A DNA stretch of 64,000 nucleotides from an uncultured Lachnospiraceae bacterium (GCA_944383325.1 CALWPC010000032.1:165668-229667); one strand, 5' to 3'; shown: positions 1 to 10,126, counted from the stretch's first letter. Numbers and translations: made by a program. Notes: generated from the letters alone by a model not told the origin.

Positions 1-124
1 CCCCGACAAGCGGTTTTACGCCGTCTTTTCGAAACACGCCCCTTGCCCGGCACTCCAACAAGCCGATTCCATCCACATATACATAATAAAAACCCGCAAT
101 TCCCTTGATAATTCTTCCCTGCAT
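1..124 (-). CDS. rsgA: Ribosome small-subunit GTPase RsgA, N-terminal part (runs off left edge)
   Basis: Only the first 41 codons are in the window. The translation starts [17 protein letters not shown] and continues through a segment ending GVKPLVG, which matches the N-terminal OB-fold of RsgA (YloQ/YjeQ), a circularly permuted GTPase that helps mature the 30S subunit. The ATG at 124-122 has a good GAAGGAG ribosome binding site. It begins 13 nt after the prkC stop, the usual prpC-prkC-rsgA order in Firmicutes, so it is very probably in the same operon. The GTPase domain lies outside the window, so identification rests on the OB-fold and gene order. Confidence 0.85.
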   Translation of the reverse strand, partial: MQGRIIKGIAGFYYVYVDGIGLLECRARGVFRKDGVKPLVG

Positions 125-137
125 AAATCTCCTTCGG

Positions 138-2138
138 TCAGAATGTGACAGACCATTTCTGTTCCAGTTCATTCCCGTCCACAAACATGGTAACAACCCC
201 GCTGCTCACTCCGCGTTCCGCTTCGACTTCCTTCGTGAGCGGGAAATCATCCGTCGTATGGCGGCCCTCATAAAATACGTTTGTCTGCTCCTCTCCATCG
301 ACCACCTGCGTAAGTTTCAGCGTGATATAACCTCCGTCAAATGAATCCGGCAGGTCATCCAGTGAAATCATCACACTGCGGTGTCCTCCGTCAAGCAGTT
401 CTTCGGGCTGCTTTGTCGGCGTCTCTGTCGGAACCGAGGTATCTCCTGACTTATTCAGCACAAGATCCACTGCCGTCCCCTCTTCGACCGTCTTTCCCGC
501 ATCGTAACTCTGAGAAAGCACATATCCTTCTCTTATACTGGAGCTGCCCAACTTGCTGACCGTAATATCACCAACGACTAATCCGCGCTCCTCCAGTAAT
601 TGAATAGCGGCCTCTTTCGACTTATTGATCAGATTTGGCACCGTCACTTCCTTGCGGGACTTGCCGCGGCTGATCAGCAGCGACACCGTATCTCCCTTGC
701 GCGCCTCCGTACCTGCGGCCGGCGTTGTAGAAATCACATTTCCGGTATCAATACTGTCGTCAAAATCATATTCTTCTCCGCTCACAACCAGACCGCTCTT
801 CTCCAATGTCGTTGTGGCCATCTCAACAGTCATACCTGCTACGTCCGGAATGCGGAACGAAGACGGGCCGTTGCTGATCGTCACCAGAATGGTCGTATGC
901 ACATCGACAATAGCGCCGGCATCTTCACTCTGTGCCATAATCAATCCGGACTCTACTTCATCCGAGTAGTCATATCCGCCCTGACGAATGCCGAGATTCA
1001 TCGCATTGAGTTCCTCCGTAGCCTGCTCAAGCGTCATGTTTGTCAGATCAATCATCACGCGCTGTGTCTCTTTGTCAAAGGTCACCTCTGTGGCCTCCGC
1101 CGTACCCGCATTTCCGCCCTGCATACGAAACGTATTATACAGCGATACGCCCGTATACACGGCAAGCCCCACAATAATCAGCGCGGCCACAATGCCGAGC
1201 ACCATCATCACACGGTCCAATGTAGTTGCAGCGGACTCTTCCTGCCCTTCGTCGGCCTCCTCATCCTCCGGCGGCGCCGTTTCCTCTTCATCCTTCGGCT
1301 CTTCCGGCTCCTCTTCAGGTCCTGTGAGACATTTCTTCAAATCATTGATCAGCTCGCCCATATTGCTGTAGCGGTCTTCCGGATTTTTCTCAATACATTT
1401 GAGGACGATCGCATCAAGTTCCTCTGAAATTTCTGGATTGTTCTCCCGAAGCGACGGCGCCTTCTCTTTGATGTGCTGCAGCGCCACCGAAACCGTCGTA
1501 TCCCCGTCAAACGGCACCTTTCCCGTCAGCATCTCATAAATCGTAATCCCGAGCGAATAAATATCGCTCTTTTCATCACTGGCATCCCCGCGCGCCTGTT
1601 CGGGCGATGTATAATGAATCGAACCCATGACCGCGTTTTCTTTTACCGCCTCGGAGGTCGCCGCCTTGGCAATGCCAAAATCCGCGAGCTTCGCCTTGCC
1701 CTCCTTGGAAATAATAATATTCTGCGGCTTAATATCCCGATGAATAATCTTATTATTGTGAGCGGCCTCCAGTCCCATGGAAACCTGCACGGCGATACTG
1801 ATCACCTCGCGCACCGGAAGCTTGCCCTTGCGCTCAATATACTGCTTGAGCGTGATGCCCTCTACAAGTTCCATCACAATATAATACAGGCCGTCCGCTT
1901 CCTCGACATCATACACACTGACAATATTTGGATGTGTAAAACCTGCCGCTGACTGCGCTTCCTCCCGAAACTTGGTGACAAATGTTTTATCCTCACTAAA
2001 TTCCCGCTTCATGACTTTGACAGCCACAAAACGGTTGAGCTTCTGATCCTTTGCTTTATATACATCAGCCATTCCGCCGGCGCCGACCTGCTCAATAATC
2101 TCATAGCGATCACCGACAATCATTCCTGTTTTTAACAT
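138..2138 (-). CDS. prkC: PASTA-domain membrane Ser/Thr protein kinase (PrkC/Stk type)
   Basis: A 666-residue Hanks-type kinase. The N-terminal kinase domain (about 10-270) shows the glycine loop GAGGMADVY, the invariant Lys in VAVKV, catalytic HRDIKPQN and the DFG motif in ADFGIAKA. An acidic Glu/Pro-rich juxtamembrane stretch (about 275-310) precedes one membrane segment (about 315-335). Three extracellular PASTA repeats follow, then a further extracellular C-terminal region of roughly 90 residues. Kinases of this family sense peptidoglycan fragments through PASTA and control cell wall growth and dormancy exit. The start overlaps the end of the phosphatase gene prpC by 7 nt, so the opposing enzymes are translationally coupled. 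Confidence 0.96.
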   Translation of the reverse strand: MLKTGMIVGDRYEIIEQVGAGGMADVYKAKDQKLNRFVAVKVMKREFSEDKTFVTKFREEAQSAAGFTHPNIVSVYDVEEADGLYYIVMELVEGITLKQYIERKGKLPVREVISIAVQVSMGLEAAHNNKIIHRDIKPQNIIISKEGKAKLADFGIAKAATSEAVKENAVMGSIHYTSPEQARGDASDEKSDIYSLGITIYEMLTGKVPFDGDTTVSVALQHIKEKAPSLRENNPEISEELDAIVLKCIEKNPEDRYSNMGELINDLKKCLTGPEEEPEEPKDEEETAPPEDEEADEGQEESAATTLDRVMMVLGIVAALIIVGLAVYTGVSLYNTFRMQGGNAGTAEATEVTFDKETQRVMIDLTNMTLEQATEELNAMNLGIRQGGYDYSDEVESGLIMAQSEDAGAIVDVHTTILVTISNGPSSFRIPDVAGMTVEMATTTLEKSGLVVSGEEYDFDDSIDTGNVISTTPAAGTEARKGDTVSLLISRGKSRKEVTVPNLINKSKEAAIQLLEERGLVVGDITVSKLGSSSIREGYVLSQSYDAGKTVEEGTAVDLVLNKSGDTSVPTETPTKQPEELLDGGHRSVMISLDDLPDSFDGGYITLKLTQVVDGEEQTNVFYEGRHTTDDFPLTKEVEAERGVSSGVVTMFVDGNELEQKWSVTF

Positions 2139-2875
2139 ATTTTCACCTCATCCGAAAACGGTTTTACAATCATCACACTGATATTATCGCGGCCGCCTTT
2201 TTCGTTTGCCGCCTCAACCAGTTTATCGGCCTTGCCGGCCATATCCGTCTGCTGACTCATGATAATACGAATATCCTCATCATCAAGCATATTGGTAAGA
2301 CCGTCCGTACACAGGAGCATATAATCGCCCTGCCTTAATTTTACATCAAAAAAATCAATCATCACCGTGTCTCTGGCGCCAACCGCCCTCGTGATGATAT
2401 TTTTTTTGGGATGAAACCGCGCTTCCTCTCTCGGAATCGTCCCGGAACGCACCATTTCTTCTACCAGTGAATGATCCCTTGTAATCTGACGAATTTCATC
2501 CGAAACAATATATAAACGGCTGTCCCCTACATTGGCCACATACGCATAATCATCAAACACTGTAGCCACAACCAATGTGGTGCCCATTCCCGCAAGATCC
2601 TCATCACTTTCCGCCATCGCGCGCAGCTTCTGATTGGCTTCCTCAATGGCCTGCCGAATCAGCTTCACCGGATTGTGCTCCTTGGAATTTTCAATGGCGT
2701 CCACCATCCATTCCACCGTGCATCTGGACGCCACATCTCCGGCCTGATGTCCTCCCATACCATCCGCGACAATAAACAGGTTCGGGAGATTGCCAACCGG
2801 AAGCTCAGATGAGTATACAAAATCCTGATTTATATCCCGTTTTTGCCCAATATCGGTAATGGCAAATGTTTTCAT
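2132..2875 (-). CDS. prpC: PP2C-type Ser/Thr protein phosphatase (PrpC/Stp)
   Basis: 247 residues, the normal length for a stand-alone bacterial PP2C. Metal-binding motifs are visible: the N-terminal RDINQD stretch, VADGMGGHQAGD near residue 40, GDSRLY near 120, CTDGLTNML near 190 and the C-terminal GGRDNISV. The enzyme removes phosphate from PrkC and its substrates. It lies between rlmN and prkC, and its last codons overlap the prkC start, giving a kinase/phosphatase pair under one transcript. It has no signal peptide or membrane segment and is cytosolic. Confidence 0.96.
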   Translation of the reverse strand: MKTFAITDIGQKRDINQDFVYSSELPVGNLPNLFIVADGMGGHQAGDVASRCTVEWMVDAIENSKEHNPVKLIRQAIEEANQKLRAMAESDEDLAGMGTTLVVATVFDDYAYVANVGDSRLYIVSDEIRQITRDHSLVEEMVRSGTIPREEARFHPKKNIITRAVGARDTVMIDFFDVKLRQGDYMLLCTDGLTNMLDDEDIRIIMSQQTDMAGKADKLVEAANEKGGRDNISVMIVKPFSDEVKIC

Positions 2876-2906
2876 ACATTAACACCCGATTCTTTCCAGC
2901 GAGTCA

Positions 2907-3950
2907 TCATCCCTGTGCGTCTGTCGGATCCTGAAGATGTCTCCTCCGAAGCTGTCCGCACGCACCGTCAATGTCCCGCCCCATTTCTCTTCTAATAGTA
3001 ACATTAATTCCCGATTTTTCAAGTTTATTTTGAAATTCTTTGATAACTTTTTGGCCGGAGCTTCGATAATTTCGCTCGCGGATCGGATTGACCGAAATCA
3101 GGTTGACATGCGCCGGCCTCCCCCGCAGCAGCGCGCAGAGTTCCTCTGCGTCCGCCTTTGTATCATTCACCCCGCCGACAAGACTGTACTCATAACTGAT
3201 CCGGCGGCCTGTTTTTTGAAAATATTCATCACACGCCGACAGCACCTGATCCAAATCATAAATATCAGCAACCGGCATAAGCGAACATCGCTTTTCCTGG
3301 CTCGACGCATGAAGCGAAAGCGCTAGCGTGACCACAAACCCTTCGTCCGCAAAACGCCGGATTTCGGGCGCAAGCCCGCATGTCGAAACGGTAAGATTTC
3401 TCTGACTGATGTGCAGTCCGTTTTCATCCGTCAGCATACGGATAAAGCGGCACAAGGCTTCATAATTGTCAAGAGGCTCTCCCGTCCCCATAACGACTAC
3501 GTGGGTAATACGCTCTCCAAGATCCTTTTGAATACGGTACACCTGATCTAGCATCTCCGACGGGCTCAAATTACGCACCCAACCGTCGAGCGTCGACGCG
3601 CAAAATCTGCATCCCATCTTACATCCGACCTGTGAAGATATACAGACGGAATTGCCGTGCCGGTATTTCATCAGCACACTTTCAATCAGATTTCCATCCG
3701 GCAGCGCAAATAAATATTTCCTCGTCCCATCGATTGCCGATTGCTGCACAGTCACCGTCCTGAGCACGGTCAGCGGATATTGCTCTGACAGTTGGTGCCG
3801 GAGCGTTTTCGGCAGATTAAGCATTTCTTCATAAGAAGATACTCCGTCCCTGTGCATCCATGTATAAATTTGCTTTGCCCGAAACTTCGGCTGTCCAAGC
3901 CCCTCAATCGCCTCGGTAAGCTCCTGCAAAGACATCGATTTAACATCCAT
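2907..3950 (-). CDS. rlmN: 23S rRNA/tRNA adenine-C2 methyltransferase RlmN (radical SAM)
   Basis: 347 residues from the ATG at 3950. A longer frame starts at a TTG inside the end of rsmB, but the internal ATG (MDVKSMSLQELTEA) has a purine-rich GAGG upstream and matches the family N-terminus. The iron-sulfur motif CxxxCxxC is CKMGCRFC, preceded by SVCISSQVG. The second methyl-carrying Cys is in the C-terminal CGQLRRR. The enzyme methylates A2503 of 23S rRNA and A37 of some tRNAs. It sits 22 nt after rsmB and 31 nt before prpC, in an RNA-modification plus kinase operon common in Firmicutes. Confidence 0.96.
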   Translation of the reverse strand: MDVKSMSLQELTEAIEGLGQPKFRAKQIYTWMHRDGVSSYEEMLNLPKTLRHQLSEQYPLTVLRTVTVQQSAIDGTRKYLFALPDGNLIESVLMKYRHGNSVCISSQVGCKMGCRFCASTLDGWVRNLSPSEMLDQVYRIQKDLGERITHVVVMGTGEPLDNYEALCRFIRMLTDENGLHISQRNLTVSTCGLAPEIRRFADEGFVVTLALSLHASSQEKRCSLMPVADIYDLDQVLSACDEYFQKTGRRISYEYSLVGGVNDTKADAEELCALLRGRPAHVNLISVNPIRERNYRSSGQKVIKEFQNKLEKSGINVTIRREMGRDIDGACGQLRRRHLQDPTDAQG

Positions 3951-3972
3951 CCCCTGCCCTCGTTTCTGCGGT

Positions 3973-5352
3973 TTAATGTTCAAAAGCCGCCAAAAAAAAT
4001 CCGTCGCAGCCGTGGATTCCCGGCAGCAGCTGAACGTATCCGCGCTTCAGCGTTTCCATGCCTCCGAACGTCTGCTCACCCTCCGCAGAGCCATTCCAAA
4101 AACGGCCTACGGTTTCAGTCAGATCAATCGGACGGAATCCAAACTTTTCAACAATCCACTCCACCTGCTGTTCGTTTTCCTGCCGGTTGATTGTGCATGT
4201 ACTGTAGATCAGACGCCCTCCCGGTTTCACATAGCGCGCTGCCTGCTCCAGTAATTCCCGCTGCAGTTTGACAAGCTTGCGCTGTTCGGAAACGGTCATC
4301 CGATATTTTATTTCCGCCTTCCGTCCAAGAACGCCAAGCCCCGAACACGGCGCATCCACGAGCACCACATCCGCGCATTCCTCCGCAGACGGATCAAACA
4401 CCCGTCCGTCAAATTGCTGTGTGCGGATATTGGACATCCCGATACGCGCAATATTTTCCTCAATGCGCTCTAATTTATGTAAACTCACATCGCGCGCCAG
4501 TACCACTCCATTCGTCAGCAGACTGGCCGCATGCATGCTTTTTCCGCCGGGCGACGCGCACATATCGAGGACACATTCCGTTCTCTGTGTGATCTCGGCA
4601 GCCTCGCACACCATCATCGAACTAATATCCTGAATCCAGAACCATCCGTCCTGAAACGTCTGAAGATCCGACAGACGATCAAATCCCTCCAGAGTCACCG
4701 CATACGGCACCCGTTCATGAACCGACGCTCTAACGCCCTCTCCGCGCAGACGCGCGGCGCATTGTTCGGCCGTGCACTTTTCCGGATAGACATGCGCCGT
4801 CAGCGGCCTGGTCTGCAAAAACGACCTCAGCATTTCCTCGACTGCTGCCGCAGGATAAACGTCAAGCCACTGCTGTACAATCCATTCCGGCATCGAATAA
4901 CGCACTGAAAGCGCGCGAAGCGGATCCTCCCCGACAAGCGGCAGTGGCAATTTGTCCAGATTGCGCGCAATCGCGCGGAGCACTCCATTTACAAATCCCT
5001 TCAAGCCGCGAAAGCCCTTTTTTTCAGCCAACTTGACCGCCTCATTACAGACAGCCGACGGCGGCACGCTGTCCAGAAACATCAGCTGATAAACGCTCAT
5101 CCGAAGCAGCATGCGGACAACCGGCTTCTGGCGGGAAACCGGCACTTTCGAAAACAGATCAATGACGTAATCTTCAAGAATCAGATTCTCCAGTGTTCCC
5201 TCTACAATTTTAGACAAAAAAGCCCGATCCCGTTTCGCTAAATACGCATATTGCTCTAAAACGCCAGACAGCAATTCTCCGCGCCCGGGACGGCGTTCCT
5301 GTTCCAGCAAAACCTCCAGTGCCAGACCCCGTATATTCACCGTATCAGTCAC
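3973..5352 (-). CDS. rsmB: 16S rRNA (cytosine-967 C5) methyltransferase RsmB
   Basis: 459 residues from a GTG at 5352. The frame is open further upstream, but the GTG is preceded by GGAGGAAG at good spacing and forms an 8-nt GTGACTGA overlap with the stop of the Zn-peptidase gene, a typical coupling. The N-terminal third is a NusB-like RNA-binding domain. The C-terminal SAM-dependent domain shows LDMCASPGGKS (SAM binding), the VDAPCSGLG motif and the catalytic-Cys motif YSTCTINRQENE. It methylates C967 of 16S rRNA. Gene order fmt, peptidase, rsmB, rlmN is conserved in many Clostridia. Confidence 0.95.
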   Translation of the reverse strand: MTDTVNIRGLALEVLLEQERRPGRGELLSGVLEQYAYLAKRDRAFLSKIVEGTLENLILEDYVIDLFSKVPVSRQKPVVRMLLRMSVYQLMFLDSVPPSAVCNEAVKLAEKKGFRGLKGFVNGVLRAIARNLDKLPLPLVGEDPLRALSVRYSMPEWIVQQWLDVYPAAAVEEMLRSFLQTRPLTAHVYPEKCTAEQCAARLRGEGVRASVHERVPYAVTLEGFDRLSDLQTFQDGWFWIQDISSMMVCEAAEITQRTECVLDMCASPGGKSMHAASLLTNGVVLARDVSLHKLERIEENIARIGMSNIRTQQFDGRVFDPSAEECADVVLVDAPCSGLGVLGRKAEIKYRMTVSEQRKLVKLQRELLEQAARYVKPGGRLIYSTCTINRQENEQQVEWIVEKFGFRPIDLTETVGRFWNGSAEGEQTFGGMETLKRGYVQLLPGIHGCDGFFLAAFEH

Positions 5353-6106
5353 GGTTTCTTCCTCCAAACAGTATAATAATCCGAGCCAACTGCAAAATAG
5401 ACGCCGCCGCCCCCGCGACATAGGTGAGCGCGGCCGCCCTCAAAACTTTCCTTGCGTCCTGCACTTCCTCAGAAACCAACATCCCGCTTTCGCTCAGCAC
5501 GCCGAGCGCACGGCTCGATGCATTCAGCTCCACAGGAAGCGTCACAATCTGAAAAAGAACTCCAAGCGAAAAAAGCAAAACGCCCAAATTCACGAGAAAA
5601 CCCGCAGCCCCGGCGCTGATCACACTTCCTAACAAAATGCCCAGGATCAAAATCGGCCATGCAAGGCTTGTCCCAATATTGGCCGCCGGTACCAACAGCG
5701 TCCGAATCTGAAGCGGCACATACTGCGTATGGTGCTGTATGACATGCCCGCACTCATGCGCGGCCACGCTGATCGCCGCCACCGACGTGGAACTATACAC
5801 ACGATCCGACAGCTTCACCGTTTTGGTGCGCGGATCATAGTGATCCGTCAACTCTCCGCTGACATGTTCTATCGTCACGTCGGTAATGCCTGCCCGGCGC
5901 AAAATCTTCTCCGCCGCCTGCGCGCCTGTGATGCCCGACCTGCCCCTCACATTAGAATACTTCCGAAACGTGGAATTCACATACGCAGATGCCGCCATTG
6001 TCAGCAAAAGGCCAATCAGTACGAGAATCATTGTCGGGTCAAAATACAAACCATAGCCGCCGAATCCATAACCGCCATAATACGCGATGCTCAAACCTGC
6101 CTCCAA
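5345..6106 (-). CDS. Membrane zinc metallopeptidase (YugP-like, Zn_peptidase_2 family)
   Basis: About 253 residues. It has an N-terminal membrane segment after a Gly/Tyr-rich leader, a zinc motif HECGH within SVAAHECGHVIQHH near residue 110, and two or three further hydrophobic segments. This matches the YugP family of neutral zinc metallopeptidases, whose substrates are not well defined. Start choice: the open frame begins at a GTG at 6115 overlapping the upstream stop, but AAGGAG abuts that GTG. The TTG at 6106 has the same AAGGAG at 8-nt spacing, so it is preferred. The gene overlaps rsmB at its 3' end, indicating coupled translation. Confidence 0.85.
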   Translation of the reverse strand: MEAGLSIAYYGGYGFGGYGLYFDPTMILVLIGLLLTMAASAYVNSTFRKYSNVRGRSGITGAQAAEKILRRAGITDVTIEHVSGELTDHYDPRTKTVKLSDRVYSSTSVAAISVAAHECGHVIQHHTQYVPLQIRTLLVPAANIGTSLAWPILILGILLGSVISAGAAGFLVNLGVLLFSLGVLFQIVTLPVELNASSRALGVLSESGMLVSEEVQDARKVLRAAALTYVAGAAASILQLARIIILFGGRNRD

Positions 6107-6111
6107 TATAT

Positions 6112-6435
6112 TCACTCCTTCTTGCCGTCTTTCTGGTCATTATTCCCCTGATTTTTATTGTTATGACTACCATGCAAAGAATTTTCCTCACGCTGCAGCA
6201 TGATCAGTCTGCTTTTAAAGTTGACCCGAAAAAATAACGGAATCATAATACCAAACGGGCAAATCAACACGATCGCCCCCAACAATTTAAGCAGCTGCCG
6301 CACCCACAGCGCATCCTGCACGATGCTGACGAGCAGCCACTCGGCAGCCAGGCTGACGATCAGCGCAATTACAAATCCTATCAATATCTTATCGCACATC
6401 TTAATCTGATGTAGCCGTTTATCCTGTTCACTCAT
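6112..6435 (-). CDS. Small two-helix membrane protein of unknown function
   Basis: 107 residues starting at MSEQDKRLHQIKMCDKI. The frame is open further upstream, but that part is a shadow of fmt. The ATG at 6435 has GGGGAGG at 6-nt spacing and overlaps the fmt stop by 8 nt (ATGAGTGA). Two hydrophobic segments (about 15-35 and 47-67) are followed by a polar, Asn/Lys-rich tail ending NNDQKDGKKE. No family is recognised. The coupled position between fmt and the Zn-peptidase suggests a real, expressed gene, possibly a partner of the membrane peptidase. Confidence 0.7.
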   Translation of the reverse strand: MSEQDKRLHQIKMCDKILIGFVIALIVSLAAEWLLVSIVQDALWVRQLLKLLGAIVLICPFGIMIPLFFRVNFKSRLIMLQREENSLHGSHNNKNQGNNDQKDGKKE

Positions 6436-7378
6436 CCGCATCCTCCCCGAATTGCATCTGTTCCTGTACCCTGTTGCCGCGCAGAAAAGCGGCGGCATCC
6501 ATCCGTTTACGTCCCTCAAGCTGCAGCTTGGACACCCGCAAAATACCGCGCCCCGTCTGGATGTCAATCGCATCATCCAAAACGCGCACCACACTCCCGG
6601 GCTTTGCCGGCTCCCGCGAATGTTCTTCCACCACCGAAGCCTCCCATAATTTCAACGTCCTGCCATTCCACGTTGTAAACGCGCTCGGCCAGGGATTTAA
6701 CCCACGGATACGCCTCTCGATCGACACCGCATCCTGACTCCAGTCAATCCTTCCCAATTCTTTTCCCAACATTCCGACATAACTGGACTGACTGTCATCC
6801 TGCGCGCGCGGCTCTATATCTCCGCGCCCCACATGCTCCAATGTCTCAACCAAAAGCTTAGCGCCGGCCGCAGCCAATTTATCATGCAGGCTTCCGCCGG
6901 TGTCATCTAGCGCAATCGGCACGCGTACCTGCGACAACATATCTCCGGTATCCAGACCTTCCTCCATCTGCATAATCGTAACACCGGTTTCTTTGTCACC
7001 GAGCATAATGCTCCATTGAATCGGCGACGCCCCGCGATACTTCGGAAGCAGCGACGCATGCACATTGAGACATCCAAAGCGCGGAAGCGACAAAATCTCT
7101 TTCGGTAAAATCTGTCCAAACGCCGCCACTACGTATACGTCCGCCTGATGCTTGCCAAGCGTATCAATCCATTGCTGATCCCGGATCCGCTCAGGCTGTA
7201 TTACGGGAATATCATATTTGAGCGCCGTCTCTTTGACCGGTGAAAATGTTACTGCCTGACCACGGCCGCGCTGTTTGTCAGGCTGCGTTACGGCCAACAC
7301 TACCTCGTGTCCGGCATCCACCAACGCCTCTAGCGAGGGCACGGCAAAATCAGGCGTCCCCATAAAAATAATCCTCAT
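6428..7378 (-). CDS. fmt: Methionyl-tRNA formyltransferase
   Basis: 316 residues from the ATG at 7378, which has GAGGAGG six bases upstream inside the end of def. The protein begins MRIIFMGTPDFAVPSLEAL, the standard Fmt N-terminus. The formyl-transfer core motif HASLLPKYRGASPIQW is present near residues 110-125, followed by GVTIMQMEEGLDTGDML. The C-terminal OB-like domain binds tRNA. It formylates initiator Met-tRNA. Directly downstream of def, which removes the formyl group later, in the classical def-fmt pair. Confidence 0.97.
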   Translation of the reverse strand: MRIIFMGTPDFAVPSLEALVDAGHEVVLAVTQPDKQRGRGQAVTFSPVKETALKYDIPVIQPERIRDQQWIDTLGKHQADVYVVAAFGQILPKEILSLPRFGCLNVHASLLPKYRGASPIQWSIMLGDKETGVTIMQMEEGLDTGDMLSQVRVPIALDDTGGSLHDKLAAAGAKLLVETLEHVGRGDIEPRAQDDSQSSYVGMLGKELGRIDWSQDAVSIERRIRGLNPWPSAFTTWNGRTLKLWEASVVEEHSREPAKPGSVVRVLDDAIDIQTGRGILRVSKLQLEGRKRMDAAAFLRGNRVQEQMQFGEDADE

Positions 7379-7379
7379 C

Positions 7380-7868
7380 TTATTCCTCCTCGTCATCCTC
7401 CTCATAAGTGGCGTCCCGAAGTTCACCTTCTACAAGATCAATGTACAAAATTCCATCCAGATGATCACACTCGTGGCAAATCGCCCTGGCAAGCAGTTCC
7501 TCCGCCACCAATTCCTTCTGATCCATATGTTCATCCTGGAAACGGACCTTCACCACATTTGGTCTTGTGACCTGCCCGCACTTTCCGGCGAGACTTAAAC
7601 ACCCTTCATCCGCTGTCTGTTCCCCGCTCGTCTCATAAATCACAGGATTGATCATCACAAGCGGTTCTGCCCCGTCCCCAATATCAATGACGACGATGCG
7701 CTTTAACACCCCGACCTGCGGAGCTGCCAGTCCCACACCGCCCGCCTCATACATCGTATCAAGCATATCGCCGATTAGCATTTTTGTGCGCGGCGTCATC
7801 ACCTTGACTTCTTTACTTTTCTTTCGAAGCACTTCCTCATCCATCGTGCGGATATTCCGAATTGCCAT
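7380..7868 (-). CDS. def: Peptide deformylase
   Basis: 162 residues with the three family motifs: GVGLAAPQVG near residue 45, EGCLS with the metal-binding Cys near 91, and HECDH (HExxH type) near 135. It removes the N-terminal formyl group from new proteins using a metal-bound water. A Glu/Asp-rich tail (EEDDEEE) ends the protein. The ATG at 7868 is preceded by a purine-rich stretch. Only one base separates its stop codon from the fmt start, and priA lies 26 nt upstream, so all are probably co-transcribed. Confidence 0.97.
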   Translation of the reverse strand: MAIRNIRTMDEEVLRKKSKEVKVMTPRTKMLIGDMLDTMYEAGGVGLAAPQVGVLKRIVVIDIGDGAEPLVMINPVIYETSGEQTADEGCLSLAGKCGQVTRPNVVKVRFQDEHMDQKELVAEELLARAICHECDHLDGILYIDLVEGELRDATYEEDDEEE

Positions 7869-7894
7869 ATTCCTTTTCCACTCCTTCCAAAACT

Positions 7895-10126
7895 CTACAT
7901 CGGGTCCGGATCAAACTGTACGCTGACTCCTTCATAATCTGAATTTGACGACAACGCCCTCTCCAAAACGCTGCGCGCCCGAATCAACAGCTCCTGATCA
8001 GCGTCTTTCAGATAAAATGCCCACTGATAACGATCACTCACCTTTGCAACGCTTTCCGGCGCAGGCCCTAAGCCAAGGAGCCCCGGAAATTGCTCGCGAA
8101 TCAGCCGGGCGAACCACTTCATACATTGTTCTGCTTGATACTCCTCCTTCGCCGCGGCATGAATGACCAACATATGCTGTGCCGGCGGATACCCCATCAG
8201 GCTCCGGTAGTTCATCTCTTCCTCATAAAACCCCTCATAGTCGTGAGCCGCCGCATGCGTCACCGCATAATGCTCCGGCTGATACGTCTGAATAATCACC
8301 TGTCCGGCCTTATCACTTCTTCCGGCGCGCCCCGCCGCCTGCTCTAGCAGCTGAAATGTTCGCTCCGCCGCGCGGTAGTCGGAAACTGCCAGTGACAAAT
8401 CCGCCGCCAACACACCGACTAAGGTTACATTCGGAAAGTCATGTCCTTTCACGATCATCTGCGTGCCGACAAGAATGTCTGCCTCACCGTCCGCAAAGGA
8501 TTCCAAAATTTTCTGATAGCTGTCCTTTTTCCTCGTCGCATCAAAATCCATACGCAGCACACGCGCATTTGCAAATTCTCTGCGCACCTGTTCCTCAATC
8601 TTCTGCGTCCCGGCCTTAAACGTCCCGATATAAGCCGATCCGCATGTCGGACAGCATTTCACCCCGCCTGTCGAATAACCGCAGTAATGGCAGTGCAGGC
8701 GCCCGTCCGAATGGAGCGAAAGCGCCACGGCACAGTGGGGACAGCCAATGACCGCGCCGCACTGGCGGCAAGAGAGTATGCCCGCATAGCCTCTTCGGTT
8801 CAGAAATAACATCATCTGCTCTTTTTTCTGAAGCCGCTCCTCAATCGCGTCCCTGAGCGAGGCGCTGAACATGCTCCGGTTGCCCATCATCAGCTCTTTT
8901 CGCAAATCCACCACTTCGACGGAAGGCAGACTAGCCTTCCCGTGCCGCATATTCAGACGAAATAGACGGTATTCCCCGCGCATCGCTTTCCAGTACGACT
9001 CCACAGACGGCGTCGCGCTCCCGAGAAGCACGCAGGCGCCGAGCATACGCGCCCGCTCTATCGCGGTCTCCCGCGCATGATACCGCGGCATCGTCTCACT
9101 TTTATACGTCGCTTCGTGTTCCTCATCAATCACAATCAGCCCCAATTTTAAAAAAGGCGTAAACAGCGCGCTGCGCGGCCCGATCATGACATCGAGCTGT
9201 CCGCTCTTCGCCCGTTCAAACTGATCATAGCGCTCTCCCTCGCTCATACGGCTGTTCAAAATGGAAACGCGATCCCCGAAGCGCGCGCAAAACCTTGTCA
9301 CCGTCTGATATGTGAGCGCGATTTCCGGAATCAACACAATCACCTGGCGGCCTCTTTTCACCATTTGTTCCGCCAGTTCAATATAAACCGCCGTCTTGCC
9401 GCTTCCGGTGATGCCGTGAAGCAGGCTGACGCCCGGACGTTTGCAGTCAAACTCTTCAAGCACTTCCGACACAATCTTTAACTGCTCTCCGGTCAGACAA
9501 AACGACTGTGAGAACCTCGCGCGCAGATTTACATCCCCGGAAACCGGATTGCGGTACGCCCGCTCCGATTCCACTGCAATCACCTGTTCATCCGCCATCG
9601 CCCGCAGCGCCGAAGCAGAAATGCGCAGCTGCCCGGTAACCGCTTCATAATCAAGCGTCATCCCGGGCTGAGCCGCCAATGCTTCAATCAGACGCTTCCT
9701 TGCCCGCGCACGCTTCTTCTCATACAGCGTTAACTGACGCTCCACATCGTCTGCCTCCAACAGCAGCCGAACCTGCCGCCTTTCTTTCTTCCTCGTATGC
9801 CGCCGAACCGGCAGTACCGTTTTCAGACACTGAATCATCGTTGATCCGTACTGGTGATGCATCCAATCTGCCAAAGCGAGAAAGTGCTGCTCCACACTCA
9901 CGCTGTTCTCCACAATGCCTGACAGCATTTTGATTTTCTCAGGAGCAATTTCAGCCTGATCCGTGAGCTCCAACACATAACCGGTGCGGTTTGCATTTCC
10001 GCTGCCAAACGGTACTTTCACCTGAGATCCGACAGCAATCACCTGTTCAAGCTGCGGGGGCACAAGATACTGAAATGTGCGGTCTACCTTTTCATGCGCG
10101 ATATCAATAATGATATTAGCGTACAT
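7895..10126 (-). CDS. priA: Primosomal replication-restart helicase PriA
   Basis: 743 residues. The N-terminal DNA-binding region precedes a superfamily 2 helicase core with Walker A GITGSGKT near residue 240 and a DEEH box. A zinc-binding module follows with paired cysteines (CRQCG, CPHC, CHYC, CPTC) near 450-490. PriA reloads the replisome at stalled forks. The gene overlaps the 3' end of murE by 11 nt, so translation is probably coupled. The combination murE-priA-def-fmt is common in Clostridia. Confidence 0.96.
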   Translation of the reverse strand: MYANIIIDIAHEKVDRTFQYLVPPQLEQVIAVGSQVKVPFGSGNANRTGYVLELTDQAEIAPEKIKMLSGIVENSVSVEQHFLALADWMHHQYGSTMIQCLKTVLPVRRHTRKKERRQVRLLLEADDVERQLTLYEKKRARARKRLIEALAAQPGMTLDYEAVTGQLRISASALRAMADEQVIAVESERAYRNPVSGDVNLRARFSQSFCLTGEQLKIVSEVLEEFDCKRPGVSLLHGITGSGKTAVYIELAEQMVKRGRQVIVLIPEIALTYQTVTRFCARFGDRVSILNSRMSEGERYDQFERAKSGQLDVMIGPRSALFTPFLKLGLIVIDEEHEATYKSETMPRYHARETAIERARMLGACVLLGSATPSVESYWKAMRGEYRLFRLNMRHGKASLPSVEVVDLRKELMMGNRSMFSASLRDAIEERLQKKEQMMLFLNRRGYAGILSCRQCGAVIGCPHCAVALSLHSDGRLHCHYCGYSTGGVKCCPTCGSAYIGTFKAGTQKIEEQVRREFANARVLRMDFDATRKKDSYQKILESFADGEADILVGTQMIVKGHDFPNVTLVGVLAADLSLAVSDYRAAERTFQLLEQAAGRAGRSDKAGQVIIQTYQPEHYAVTHAAAHDYEGFYEEEMNYRSLMGYPPAQHMLVIHAAAKEEYQAEQCMKWFARLIREQFPGLLGLGPAPESVAKVSDRYQWAFYLKDADQELLIRARSVLERALSSNSDYEGVSVQFDPDPM

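Noticed and set aside
600..1427. Long plus-strand frame opposite prkC
   Set aside because: The minus-strand kinase has clear motifs. The plus-strand frame is an antisense shadow.
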